DNA from: Tetrahymena thermophila SB210
Lineage: Eukaryota; Ciliophora; Oligohymenophorea; Hymenostomatida; Tetrahymenidae
Assembly (NCBI RefSeq): GCF_000189635.1
Contig: NW_002476534.1
Location: 186,001-250,000, forward strand
Direction of reading: 5' to 3'
DNA: 64,000 nucleotides
The notes beneath the pieces are model-generated. The model saw nothing but the letters and a program-made list of their open reading frames with translations. It was not told the origin of the DNA and did not search any database. Below are positions 36,813 to 49,841 of the stretch, one piece after another. Every line of letters begins with the position of its first letter. Positions within the stretch are counted from its first letter, which is position 1. Position numbers and translations under genes: made by a program.

Positions 36813-39800
36813 ATGGCTCAATAAGTGAGAGATTTTTTACTTAATTAGCAGTAAATAAGAATTGATTCTTCTGGCATCTCCTCCCCTTAAGTTACTCCAA
36901 ATTATATAGGACAACAAAATTAGTATTAGATAAATTATCAGTAAAATAATTATAACTTAAAGATGCCTATGAATAATTTCCAACCAAATGATTCAACTTA
37001 CTTCGGAATTCCTTTGAGTAAACATCCTCATTATCAAGATTTAAATTAACACTTATTGGTAAATCAGTAGCAATAATAATTTTATCTGCCTCAGGGAGTG
37101 TTTAATCTTGAATAATAGTAATCTAATTATAATCCTCAGAATAATAACAATGTCAACCAATTTACTTCTCCTGTTGGAAAATCTTCAGTAAGACATCCTC
37201 AAAACGGTTCTTAATAGCAAAAATCTACTGAGACAAACAATGACTAAAAACATTTATTAAATTACAATTAATTACAAATTAATAGAGCATCCAGCGAAAA
37301 AATTTCTCAGTTAAATTCTCCTTGCATTTACCCAAGTCAATATAGTGCTATTTAAATGGGAGACCATCCTTCAAAGAACCATTCAAGTGTGCATTCGTTA
37401 GAGTCTTAGATAAACTTAAACTTAAACTCAAACAATCCCTCGTAAAATACCCAATCAAAAAGTAATTATAACAATAACAATAACAACAACATTAACTCCC
37501 TGTAACCTCAAGCCCCTTCTTCTCAATCATATTCGATAGACTAAAGAAGACTTAAAATTTAGGACTTTAAAGTGCACGAGTGCACAAAAAGAGATAAGCA
37601 TGAAAAGAAAAAATGCCCATACTTTCATAACTAGGGTGATAGGAGAAGATGTCCTGAAAAATACTAATATTCATTTAATGAATGTAAAAAAAAAGATAAA
37701 TGTCCCCTCAAAGACAATTGTCCATAAGTCCATAATAAAGTAGAATAACTCTACCACCCTCTCAGGTACAAAGCAAAATTTTGTGAATCATTTAAAGAAA
37801 ACAACTAGAAATGCGAGTACGGTAGTTTCTGCTCTTTCGCTCATGACGAAAACGAAATAGTCATTCCCATGATATGCAAACTTCCTAAAGATGCTATTTT
37901 CTACATGTATTTCTACAAAACTGTTTGGTGTCCCAACACTTAAAAGTAATAAATTTATTTCTTCAAAATTCTAATTTAATTTCATTCAATTTTGGTTCCC
38001 TTCAAATTTTTGACTAAGCCATTTGAAATTCAAAACAATTTCAATTAATTGCACATTTAAAATTAATATTCCAAAAATTATGCATAAAAAGAGAGAGAGA
38101 AAAAAATTTGGTAGTGAATAAATAACAAACACATTTCAATAAGCGAGTTCTAAGTAGTCATTTTTTGTAACCAATAAATAATTTCGCTCACAAAATTTGA
38201 TTTTAGTGTATACAAAGTGAGAACAGTGCCTTTGAAAAAAAATTCATTCATATTTAATGAAAGCTTATTTGTACCAAAATTTTGAATATTTTAAATTTAA
38301 ATTATTTTGAAAGGCAAAAATAGATACATAATATACACATTTAGATAGATTTATCAATAGATAGATAGATTCAAAAATTAATTTGAAAAAGCAAATAATA
38401 AAAAACAAAAAACCAATAATAAAGGAGCTATATTAAAAATAAAAAATAACTTTGCAAATTAAAAATCGGTTAAGAGGAGCTTTGATAAAGTATAAAAGAA
38501 ACTAATACAAATTAGTGAGTGTAAAAACTCCTCTTATAAAAGTAAAAATTCCAGTAAATGTAAAAATTGATATACTATCTTTGAATTACAATAATAATGA
38601 TAGAGTTTAGTTTAATTAATTTATTAAGTATTTAGTTATAGAAAACAAAGTAGAAACTTTAATTTTTTTACAAAAATAAAATTTCCAGCATCACGTCACA
38701 TTATTAAAATAATTAGCAGCACAATTAATTTTTGCTCTGCTAAATTTTGATTTTAAATTTAAGGAAGTATCATCACCAGATAAAATTATATTTAAATTTC
38801 ATTTAAGAATAATTACTTCCTTTTTCCCCCGTTTCATCATATATTATGAAAATTCTAGTGTGATTTTATTTATTTATTTATTTTTTATCTTTTATTTGAT
38901 TTGATGAATATCAAATTTGAAACAAATAAAAAGTGAAAATAAAATTTATCTTTTTTAGTTCTAATAAGACCAATTAGCAATCCAAATATTTTAAAATAGC
39001 TTTTCGCTTTCTATTTTGCTTTATTAAGTGAACAATTTTAGGACAGTTTATATTAACACATTTATCTAAACAAACATTACTCTAAAATACAAAATCTAAA
39101 TATAACTGTTCTACCTGTTTAAAAAACATTCATCTCTCTATTCTTTTTTTCTTTCTTCCTTCCTTGTTTAAGTAATCATCAAAAATTTATTTAGATAAGG
39201 AAAGTCCTTAGTTAATTAATAAATATCTTCAATAAAAATTTAAATTCAAATATTTTTTATTAAAGATGCAACAGTTTTAACATTTTACAAGATAAATTAA
39301 TAAATTTATGTATTAGATTATAAATAAATTTTCATATATTTTAAATTAGACATGAGCGCGCATATTGTCCTTATATGCACAATGTATAAGATTTTAGAAG
39401 AGATCCTAAATAATTTTAGATTGAACCAAAGTAATGCGATCAATGGAAGAAATCTAATATACAAAAATATTCCGAAGGAGAATGTCCTTTGCAGCTTAAG
39501 TGTAAAAATTGCCATGGCTGGAAAGAATACGACTATCATCCTAAATTTTATAAAACAAAGTCTTGCGACACTCAAAACTGTTAAAATCAAGAATGCGTGC
39601 ACTATCATTCTGAATAAGAAAGAAGGTATCATTTATTAATAATAAAATTAATTCAAAATACATATTGAATAAAATATTAAAAAACTAAAAATAAAAATTT
39701 TTTACATTAAAAATTTTATTTTAAGCTTTTTAAATGAAATATAATAACAATTAATTCACTTTAAATTTATTTTAATTATTTATTTATTTACTTTTATAGA

Positions 39801-41162
39801 ATTGTTACTGAAGAGTTGCTGAAAAAAGAAGAAAAAGAGGCAAAAGAAAAGCTTAAAAGTTTAATTAAGTAATATTAATAATATATATTTTAAAATTTAG
39901 CAATTAAAATTTTGTTTATTTAATTTAGCTCAAATATTCCCTACGATGTCAAACTAGGAGCTCCTATTGATGTTTTTTATACTGAACAAGAGGAAGAAAT
40001 GAATAATTCAAGCAATGGATCAAATGCAAATCTTAACCAGAATATGTCTTATCATAACAACAGCAACAACAATAATAATAGCAATTCAAATAGTAGCCAC
40101 AGCAAAAATAGCTCAAATACAGATTTAAATAATCAAAATAACTTAAATTATAATCCAAACAGCAATAATTAAAAAAATAGATTTAAATCTAATACTGTGA
40201 ATATTTAAAACAATTCTTACCCTCAAAACAGGCAATAATCAAACAGCTAATATGGATAGTAGTAAAATTATTACAACCATAATTAAAAAAATCATGATAA
40301 AGCTGTTAACCACTAAAGGACTTATGATAAAAAACAACCTAATTTCAATTAAAATAATAGCAATAACAACAACAACAACAACAATAATAACAACTACCAC
40401 CATCAAAAGTAGTAAAACAACAGCAATAACATTTACTAAAATTTTGCCAATAATAGTAATAATAATAATAACAATAATTACAACAATAGTAATAGCAATA
40501 ATTATTTTGTAGATAACTATCAAAAGAATCTATATTAAAATAACCAAAGCAATAATAGGTAATAACAAAACGCTATTTATAACTAGTCTAATATGAACAA
40601 TATCAATAACTTAAATTATTTTAATACCAATTATTAAAATAATTACATTCCTTACTGTGCTAAAAGTTAAAATTAAAGTAAACATATTTTTTTAAAAAGA
40701 ATTTCATAATTAAATAATTTTTTTCAATAAAATAATTAATTAGGTGACATTGATCAAACAACTTCCAGCAAATCGCAATCTCAGCAGTAGTCTAGAGATT
40801 CTTCTTTAGGAAAAAATGATTCCGAATAACAAACAATCATAAATGATAGTGATAGAAGAACCATACAAATCAACCAGGAGGATATATTTTTCTAATTCAA
40901 TGAACCAAAATTAAAATATAGTTCAGAGCTTCGAAAATGTTTTGAAAAGAAATCTTAAACAGAGTTGTATGAAACGCTCTTACTTAATTATTTTAATGAT
41001 GAATAGATATTGAAATTAGCTGATACTGATAATTACTTGCTACCCTTCTTAAACGATAACCAAAGCAATACCCTTAAGAATATCATTAGTTATTACTACG
41101 AAGAATAAGATTATAAAGATATTCAAAAGCTTGGTAAAATTTTTGATGAAATTACTTTCTGA
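36813..41162 (+). CDS. CCCH zinc-finger protein with Asn-rich linker
   Basis: A putative RNA-binding regulator with several C-C-C-H fingers. Exon 1 (36813-37945) has a polar N-terminus, then VHECTKRDKHEKKKCPYFHN, CKKKDKCPLKDNCPQVH and CESFKENNQKCEYGSFCSFAH. Exon 2 (39350-39625) adds HERAYCPYMHNVQDFRRDP, CPLQLKCKNCH and CDTQNCQNQECVHYH. This arrangement resembles the plant TZF and Unkempt families, which bind mRNA. Exon 3 is 39800-39868. Exon 4 (39929-40677) is an Asn/Gln/Ser-rich low-complexity segment. Exon 5 (40744-41162) ends with a helical region, KIFDEITF. All joins keep phase. The first intron (37946-39349) is 1.4 kb and splits the finger array. The Asn runs come from AAT/AAC repeats. 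The open frames on both strands at 40239-40523 are shadows of this exon. Confidence 0.85.
40050..40510 (+). repeat. AAT/AAC trinucleotide-rich tract (poly-Asn coding)
   Basis: Imperfect AAT/AAC/AGC repeats lie inside exon 4 of the CCCH gene and encode runs of Asn with Ser, Gln and Tyr. Such tracts expand and shrink readily and are frequent in AT-rich ciliate coding regions. Confidence 0.75.
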
Positions 41163-43396
41163 TATCTAACTAAATTTTTTAATAATGATAATTTAGTTGA
41201 TTGAAACAACTGCTTATCTTCAGAATTACTTACATACATACAAACATATGTACTTACCAAACAATCTACCTAGTCATCAAATTATTATAATAAAAATCAC
41301 AAACATAATCATAAATTTTTAACCCTCAATAAATATCACCATTCAATATAATTCAATTCCATATCATATCATTAATTGATGTTTTCCAACCTTTTTCTCA
41401 TTTCAAAAGTGGTTTGAAGTTTTTAATTTCCGTTTGAACAGTCTCTTAGATTAGTTTATTCAATTTTGAGTTCCTAATTCATAAATAGCTTTTCCTTAGA
41501 CATTAATTATATAAATAATTATTTTCAAATATATTTCAATACCTTATCTATATATCTATCTATAGAGCCATTCAATTTGGATATTAGGCATTTTCATCAT
41601 CAACAATAACATAAATAAATATATATATATAAATCTAATAACCAACCATTCCACAACAAAAAAAGCTAACAAATAAATATAATAATATTATTAATAACTA
41701 AAATAATAACAATAATAATAATAATTTAAATAAAATAAAAATAAATGAGGCTACAACTATAATAATTTAAGTTACACACACATACAAAAATAAACCAACC
41801 AACAAACAAACTAATAATTTAAATTATTAAAACTAATTTTCCAAACCACAAATTGAAATGTAATTATAAATAAAAAGTCAAAACAATAAGTAACTATTTT
41901 TCTCTCAAACACCATTTAAATTTTCATCAACCAAGAGTCATTTTTGACATTTATTTGATTAATAACAGCTTTTAATTATTGATTAATGATAATTATAAAT
42001 ATATAATTTGAAATTATAACATTAAAAAATCTATCATATAACAGAAGATATAACTATTGTGAAGAAATTATAATTATATACAAAAGACAATAAATTTGCA
42101 AATCGAAACTAAGTCTGTCTAGTTTAATTAGTTCAATTAAAAATAAAATGATGCAAATTTATCTACTTGCAAATATTAATGCATAAATACTTAAATCTCC
42201 TTGTCATTCTAAATGATAAGAATGCTTATTTTTAATTAGGATTTGCAGTTGTTTTTCCTCTATGCAAAATGTTTATAAATATAATAGAAACACTTATAGT
42301 TATATAATTTCAATACTATCTAAATAATCTCCTTTCAAAAAAATTTAGCTTTTAAGTAACAAAGAACCTAGGAAGATTTTTCTTACGTCCTTCCTCTGTT
42401 CCTTTCTTCTCTCGTACAATATGGAATGCTAACTATGATACTAATAAGTTATCTACCTAACTTAACTCTATGTTTCAAATAGATTTTAAATTTTTTGATT
42501 ATTGAAAACTTTATAAATTATATTCTTAAATAAATAAATCAATATATAATACTAATATAGTGAAATAATGAAATAATCACCTGTTTTCATGTTTCATATA
42601 AATACATACATTCAATAAAAAACTCAATCATTTTTAATTTTTAAATTTAATTTTACATAAGTTTACATACATTCTAAATTTTTAAAATAACTCTCAAATA
42701 ATTGTTTTTTAATCCAACTTGTTTTGTTAAGTTTTTAAAAAATACAATTACAATTTAAACTTCAATTATTTTCTAAATTTTGTTTTTTATTTCTAATTCT
42801 TTATTCTTTTTTATTTAAAATATTCTTATTATTTTTTTTTTTGAATTAAAAGTTAATATATTTTATTTTATACACTAAAAATTCTCACTAATTTAAACCC
42901 CAATTTAGTTTTTAACTCGCAATTTGATAATAACAAAAATTGTATAACAAGTCTTTAAATATTAATAAGTTCATAGAGTTAATTATAGCTAAAGGTAATA
43001 TAATATTTTCAAATTATCATTTAATTTATTTGTGAAAAAATTTCTTTATTTTCTAGATATTTAGAATTATGGATTTATTCAAAAATTTTTAAATTAAACT
43101 AAAATATTATTTATTATATCAAAATAAGAAATTTTATTTTGATTTAACAATTTTTTGAGAAATTATTTGTTTTTATATCAAAAAATATATTTTTGATTAA
43201 TTTTATTAAGAATGTACTTATAAAAATAGATAGATAGATATATAGCAAAATTGAAGATTTTATTTATATAATTACAATTTATTTTTTGTTGATATATTTT
43301 AATTTATACATTTTTAATTTCCATATAATTTATATGGATTTTTAGCAAAATTTTTGAATTTTTGAAAAATAAAAATATTTAAGTTATTTATTATTG
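41163..43396. other. Convergent intergenic region
   Basis: About 2.2 kb between the 3' ends of the CCCH gene and the SulP gene. The first part, with many CA/TA and ATA runs, is probably the CCCH 3' UTR and flank. A less AT-rich, pyrimidine-rich patch lies at 42365-42420. No gene was recognised. Confidence 0.5.
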
Positions 43397-45766
43397 TCAT
43401 CTTTTTAGCTCTAGGATTAATGTATCTCCTTTGAAAAGCTAAGGATTTATTTGATAGAGATCTTCAGCTAGTTATTCTGGCATTCCAGTTACGAGTACAG
43501 GAAGATATTTTTTACTTAGGTAACAGAGCAAAATTTTAATTTAAAATAAAGAGTTCATATCGTAAAATGTTACATTTTTAAATTTAATAATAATTCCACG
43601 AAATGTGTTAAATAAATAAAGTTTAGAGCAAATTTATTCTTAAACATATTTAACTAGTTCCACTGAGACTTCTCCATCTATTTCTTGTATTATAAACTGA
43701 GAGTCAGTGCGAAGAAACGATTCAATCCCTTATTGTTAATATTCCTAATATAGCTAATTATTTTCATTGTACCTAGAAATAAAGAATTTGTTGTCCTCAA
43801 ATTCTTCTGATTATAAGTCTTTCAAATAGGAGTCTTCGAAATTTTCAGGGTGAGCTTCAGTGTTATCAGGAAGCTAAACAAGTTAGTCATTCATCAAGTT
43901 ATATTTTTCAATAGTTTTTTGCTTTTTTCTTGAAATAAATTTCATTTCATCATTTGCGTTTTGTGATATTTACTGGTCTGTCTACCTTTATTGCATAAAA
44001 CTCTATATTTTTGATTGTTAGATGTCAAAGCTCAATTTTTTAAGTAAATCGTTTTCCTAATCGTCTTGTACTTCATTCTATTTTATATTTAAAGCAACCA
44101 TTTCTTATTGCTACTTTTGTTTTTGTTGAGCTCTCTCCTTTTATGAACTTTTTTGTAATTAACTTGTATTAGGTGTTAACTATTAGTTTTAAGATCTTCT
44201 GCGAAGTGTGTATCGGCTCAATTCTTTTTGTAGAAGACTATATGATGTACCTAGAATCGCAGATATTACTGGATTGTAAAAAAAGCCAACAAAAGCTTAA
44301 GTCCACACCTCTATATTTTTTGAAGTGGCATTCTCATGAAAATGCAAATTCATTTTTAGGGTGAAAATAGGTACTCCAATAAGTATAGCAGCAAAGCAAA
44401 TATAAGGGATAGATATATTAAAATAGATTACAATGAATTCAGATATAATTGTAATAGAAAGGGAAATAAATCGAGGGTATTTAGAGGTTCTACGAATCAA
44501 AACTCCATTAAGAGTGGTAGAAAATATTCCTGCGCTGACTGGAATTCCGCAAAACAAGCCACTAATTACATTAGCTATTGAAAGGACAAATGCTTCTCTT
44601 TATGGCTAAATATTTTTATCTGAACATTCTTTCTCAGCAAAATTAAGAGTAAATAGACTTTCTAAGTAAATTAAAATTGCCAGTTAAAAAGATTCAACAA
44701 GCAAGAAAAGACGGAATGAAGATATCGAAATTATTGGCCTTTTTAAATACTTTAGGAAATCAAACCACTAAGGCTCACTATCTTTATAAAGCAAACTTAC
44801 GATATTCACATTCTGAGATGGATCAATTACGAATATTCCTAGAAGAATACTTGCCACAAGAAGGACTAAAAGCCATGGATATTTTGTGTATTTTATCTAG
44901 GGAATCAAATATAAAACTACCAAAAAAGTAGTTATACCTAAAGTTACAAACGAATACCAACTAACATGATCAAATATGCTTTAAATTCTTTCAAAGAAAT
45001 CGCCAGTATCATTAAAGGTACGAAACCCAAGAGTGAAATCTAAGTAGTTAAAAATAAACTAGAAAACCATACTATAAACATATCCTAATAAAACAGCTGC
45101 AGGAACAAAAAATATTAATCTCTGAATATCAAGATATCTCGAAAAAATCAAAAGGTAAACACCACTTAACGCAGTTACAATGCTGATTTATCCATAATCA
45201 TATGTTTTGGACAAAGTCCTTATGAAAGAAATTGCTAAAAATGAAGGAGCATAAACAACGTAGCGTGAGCTTCCCAAAAATAGATTGGTTAAAGAAGCAA
45301 TCATGTATCCAACTAACCCTGCGAAGGGTAGTTTTTAAATCGAGTTAGTTACAGTGGTGCAGTAAAAGTAGCTAAAACAGGCCAAGTTGATTCCTTAGCT
45401 AATATCTTAAATTAACCTTCTCAAAATAAATTGATTTCTATAAGCATTTGTGTTAATCGTGTAACTAGTTTATTTGATAAGTTTTGATTTTTCAGGAGAA
45501 TTTATACTATTATTTTAAACTGGTGGTTGTGGGTTATTTGAAGTGTGTGTAGGCTTTTCAGGATTGTCTTCCAATAAAATGGAAAATGAATTATTCTTTT
45601 TGTGATTAGAGCTATAATTATAATCAAATTCATGGACATGTTGCATTTCTATATCTTATTTGCCCAAGCTAAATCTTTTATTATCTTTTTTATTAGATCT
45701 GTTGTTCATCTAATCGGTGAGCAATAGCTTTTCCCTTAAATCATATTCATCATCATCTTCATTCAT
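43397..45766 (-). CDS. SulP/SLC26-family anion transporter with STAS domain
   Basis: One uninterrupted frame of 790 codons from ATG 45766 to TGA at 43397. A polar, acidic cytosolic N-terminus (MNEDDDEYDLREKLLL) precedes about 10-12 hydrophobic helices. The first transmembrane block includes IQKLPFAGLVGYMIASLTNL and FLGSSRYVV, as in SulP proteins near the substrate site. A later block, GLFCGIPVSAGIFSTTLNG, matches the SulP P-V-x-G-x-F-S-x-T motif. After a long charged, Gln-rich linker the C-terminus has GIIIKFKNVTFYDMNSLFQI and YLPVLVTGMP, with the strand-helix pattern of a STAS domain. The family moves sulfate, bicarbonate, chloride or other anions; the substrate here cannot be told. The linker before STAS is unusually long. 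An open plus-strand frame at 44677-44931 is a shadow. Confidence 0.87.
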
Positions 45767-47218
45767 GTAAATGCAGTGTGAAAAATAAATAACTCAATAT
45801 GTCTATTTGTAGCACCTTGAGAGCTAGGTAAACTGTTTGCACTAATTATTTACTTGCTAAGTTTGTTAGATAGTTATTTAGTAAATTACTTATTTAATTA
45901 TTTATCCTGGCTGCTAAAGTTAAAGCTGAAAAGTAGATTTAAAACCAATCTTTAATTACTTATAATTAAATATAGATAGATGATTTATCTTATTTTCTTA
46001 CCTAATCTTCGTAATATAAAATCTCTTAATTTTTAAACAATTTTTTCTAATTTTTTCTTAATTTCTTTTGGATTAAAATCGCACTCCTATGAATCTATGA
46101 ATATCAATAATATTAAAGTACCTTTAAAATTTAAATAAATTTTTGCTGGCTGTATTTATAGATAGATTTACATTTTATTTTAGGTCTACTACCTAATTTT
46201 ACTAGTTAAAAAAATATTTATCTTTATTTATTTATCTAGTTATAACTTCTAATGAAGCTAATATTTTTCTTTTATAATCACTACAAATCCAAAATCAATT
46301 TCTTATTTTTGAACCATTTTATATGATAAAATTTAATGAACGATAAACTGAATTAAAAATTTTATTTTCATAAAGTTAGTAATAGCTAGCTTTACTATTA
46401 ATAATTACACTTTTTCATAATTTTTAATTTTAAAAATATAAATTAAATTTATTTCAAAATATTAAAAAAAATAAAAAAATCCTCAAAAATAATATTAAAT
46501 AAAAAGAATAGAATATCATCAAATTTAATAGAAAGAAAAAATATATCTGTCAAAATAAATTTTATTTTTATTGGTTATAATTAACTCTCATTCAAACAAA
46601 ATTTTAGGATTAATTATATTTATTGATGTAATTTATAATACTATTAAATTTTGGCACATAAAAAATTTTAAAATAATTAAAATGATAATATTAAAAGTAA
46701 ATTAATGTTCTGTTATTAATTTAGTTCAAATCAAACTAATAAGCTTGGTTCAACAATTATAGTTTGATTTCATTTTTTTATTAATGAAATGTCTAATATT
46801 AGAAATTCCTAAAATTTTATTAATATTTCATTTTATTTTAAAAAAAATAAAATTAATGCATTTCAGACAAAAAATAAATATAAAAACTATAAAAATTAAC
46901 TTAAAAATTACAAAAATATTATAAATCTTCATATATTAGCATACATCTCTCTGAAATGTTCACCTTTTTGGTAGGTATTATAATTGTAATTTTTTATCTT
47001 GAAGGTGCTAATATATTAGGGTATTAATTTATGAGGATTTAAATTATTTAAAATTAAAAGTAAATAAATTTAGGAGATCATTTTTATAATAGAAAACTAA
47101 AATTATGTATTTATTAACTATATTGTTCGATAGTAAAGAGTAAATAATATTTTTAATTTGGAAATTAAATTTATTTGAGGATTTATACATTTTTTTGTTT
47201 TTATAGTAATCCAAAAAC
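45767..47218. other. AT-rich intergenic stretch
   Basis: About 1.45 kb holding the SulP promoter. No coding or RNA feature was recognised. Confidence 0.55.
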
Positions 47219-47467
47219 ATGTCACTAAGTCAAATAAGATATAAAAAAGGAAAACCCTAAGATATTAAACTTATTAACACTGATGAGATTTTACATAAAA
47301 CAATTAATGAGGATAAAGATAGCTTTGAACATTTTTTCAAAGTTATGTTTACACTCATAAGAATTTTCAGAATAAATATTGAATTAATTTAAAAGTTAAA
47401 TACAAGAAAGAACAATTTAAAATAAGGGTATTTTTTTTATATTTTTTATATTTTATTATAGTTTTGA
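47219..47467 (+). CDS. Possible small ORF (82 aa)
   Basis: ATG 47219 opens a frame of 83 codons to TGA 47465-47467, beginning MSLSQIRYKKGKPQDIKL and continuing with IFRINIELIQKLNTRKNN. The first 70 residues have reasonable composition; the last part (YFFYIFYILL) comes from a T-run that looks like an intron, so a splice at about 47428-47460 is an alternative. No family is recognised. It could be a small gene, an exon of something larger, or chance. Confidence 0.25.
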
Positions 47468-47965
47468 TAGTATTTGATTATTTTTATAATAGAATATGAA
47501 TAAGAAAATAATTACAGTTATTAAGTGTTTATAGACAGCCATATAATTAAGATATGGAGCGTATTGTTGGAGAATGAAATAAATTAATAAATAAATAAAT
47601 TAAAGATTGGATTGAAAAGAAGATTAATAAATATCAAATGTATAGATAAATGGGTATGTGAAATGAAGAATAAATACTATTTAGATACATAATAATTTAT
47701 TAGATTTGAATAATAAATAAAGCAAATCAAACTAATTTATAAATAAAATACATTAGGAAAAATATCGAATAAGAATGTAGGGCTTATTGTCAAAGTTTGC
47801 AAAGTTTTCAAATAAACAACTCACAAGTATTTAAATCGCTTTTTGAATTCAATTAAGAAATATTTAGGGGAAAAACATTTCTGTAAGGCTGAGCTAATAA
47901 AGGCGTTTAAAATTATAAATTTAAGCTAGTTTAATATTATCATTTTCCATTTTAATGTTATTAAA
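47468..47965. other. AT-rich stretch before the ferredoxin gene
   Basis: Contains TAAATAAATAAA repeats and no convincing coding segment; probably promoter and leader of the ferredoxin gene. Confidence 0.4.
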
Positions 47966-49124
47966 ATGATATGTTTAATTGAAATGTTGATTTTGCGATT
48001 AGTAAAAAAATGGAAATGCCTCAGATTGTATTTTTAATCCCTAAGATTCAAATAAAATGTATAAAATAGAATGAGATAGCTAACATTATTTTAAATATAA
48101 ATTATAGATAGCATTAGAAGATTTGCTGGTAACCACCATCATCACGCTGGTGATCAAGCTGATAGAGTTGCTGATAAAATGTGATTTCATAATTACTATT
48201 TTATATTTTTATAAAAATAGCAGTTTATCAAACGCATAAATTTATTTTGGAGGTTTATTCGTCTTATTGATAAATATATTTTGATAGGATAAAATGCTCA
48301 TTTTATAAACATAAAATAAAAATAAATCAATTTTAAATGTGAGTGAATTTATGATTACAATATTTTAAAAATAGTATTTGGATCAACATCTAAAATCGTA
48401 TTGGATAGTTTGAAAGAATTTCTGCTTTTGAAGGTGAATCTCTTTTGGAAGCTTTACAAAGAAATAAAGTTGCTGGTATTGTAGGTAAAATGTTGATGAA
48501 ATAATATTTTAATTAAATTAATTTTAAACTAAATAAATGATATCTATCCTGTTAGATATTTATATTTCATATAAGGAAACTTCTTAAATTGCAAAGCAAA
48601 ATTAATGAGATATCCAAATAAAAAAAAAACATATTAAATAAACCTTTTAAATAAAATAAATAAATTTTTTTAAAGAATATTATGCAATTAAAAAATAAAT
48701 TAATTAACGTATCTATTAATAAAATAATAGCTACTTGTGAAGGTGGTGAAGATATTAATACTATGTTAGAAAAGCCAATTGATCCCGTTACTTATGGTCC
48801 TTTCTGCAGTTCCTGTTAAGTTGTTGTCTCCAATCCTTGGAGAAATAAAATGGGTAACTTACACTACCTCGAAGAAAGAAATCTCGTTAGAAGCAGTTAT
48901 CCTACCACAGAAAAGTATCAATTTATTAATTCATAAATTAATTCATTCTATCAATTAGCAACTAATTGAAGAAAATTATTAAAAAAATCTAATTAACCTA
49001 TTTAAAACTAAATAAAATATATAGCTCTAGATTAGCTTGCTGTATCTTAGTTGAAAAGTGGATGAACGAAATGATTATTTCCATTCCTCAAAATCCTAAC
49101 TCTGTTTATGAAGACAATATGTGA
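47966..49124 (+). CDS. Mitochondrial 2Fe-2S ferredoxin, complex-I-type (C1-FDX-like)
   Basis: Five exons (47966-48027, 48112-48180, 48375-48484, 48731-48914, 49025-49124) join in phase to about 174 aa. The N-terminus (MICLIEMLILRLVKKWKCLR) is basic and hydrophobic like a mitochondrial targeting peptide, followed by FAGNHHHHAGDQADRVAD. The ferredoxin core then reads WINIQNRIGQFERISAFEGE, SLLEALQRNKVAGIV, ATCEGGEDINTM, PFCSSCQVVV and RLACCILVEKW. Adrenodoxin-type proteins hold the cluster with C-x5-C-x2-C and a distal C. Here the first two cysteines are about 22 residues apart. A lengthened cluster loop is reminiscent of the ferredoxin that bridges complex I in plants and ciliates. Assignment to C1-FDX is an inference; membership of the ferredoxin fold is firm. 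The first exon and start are the least certain. Confidence 0.78.
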
Positions 49125-49841
49125 TTGAATATTATAAGAACTTTTTAATTTGGAGTGCAACTCTTGTCATTAAAGATGATAACTTTTATTCTTATTGATT
49201 TTATATTTTATGTCATAAGAATTAGTTTAAGTTAGTCTCTACTCATTTATTGCATTGGATGTTTCTAATTAAACAATTCAATCAAAAATAAATACCATTT
49301 TTTAATTTCATTTTTTTTATTTTAGAAAAGAGTAAATTTAAATTTGGATATTTTTTTAAATTAAATTAAAAAAAAATATAGAAAAATAAAAATTGTTTTT
49401 TATTTAATTTTGTCCAATATGCTATTAAATAAGCAAAGGAAATATTTTAAAAATAAGCAAAAGAAAACAAAATATTTAAAAAACAATTTTGTATCTATCT
49501 CAAAAAAGATTCTAATTTAAAAACAAATAAATGTGTAAAATCAAATTAAAATATTTATTCACTCTATTAAATTAAGCATTTATTTATTTCTGGTAACTTG
49601 CTAAAAAACTTTAAAATAAAATTAATTTTTTAAATATTTTGTTTTAGCTTCAATTTACATTTCAAATAACCATTAAATGATTAAAAAATTGACCATTTTA
49701 AGAAAATATAAAGTTGAATGTTTGATTGATTAAAATAACTAAAATTATTTCTTTTTAATATTATTTTTTTAATCTTTTTAGAATAAATAAAAGTTAAATA
49801 AATAAATAATTAATTAAATAAGTAAACATTTAAATTAATAT
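49125..49841. other. AT-rich intergenic stretch
   Basis: About 700 bp between the ferredoxin gene and a tiny ORF; nothing recognised. Confidence 0.5.

Noticed and set aside
39318-39639. Overlapping ORFs on both strands at the second CCCH exon
   Set aside because: Neither matches the conserved Cys/His pattern; the third frame, which does, is the real exon.
40239-40523. Minus-strand ORF made almost wholly of Ile and Val, and a plus-strand partner rich in Ile and Thr
   Set aside because: Both are shadow frames of the AAT/AAC-rich exon of the CCCH gene, whose own frame is continuous with the zinc-finger exons.
44677-44931. Plus-strand 84-residue ORF with a plausible look
   Set aside because: It lies opposite the transmembrane region of the SulP gene, which is one uninterrupted frame with family motifs.
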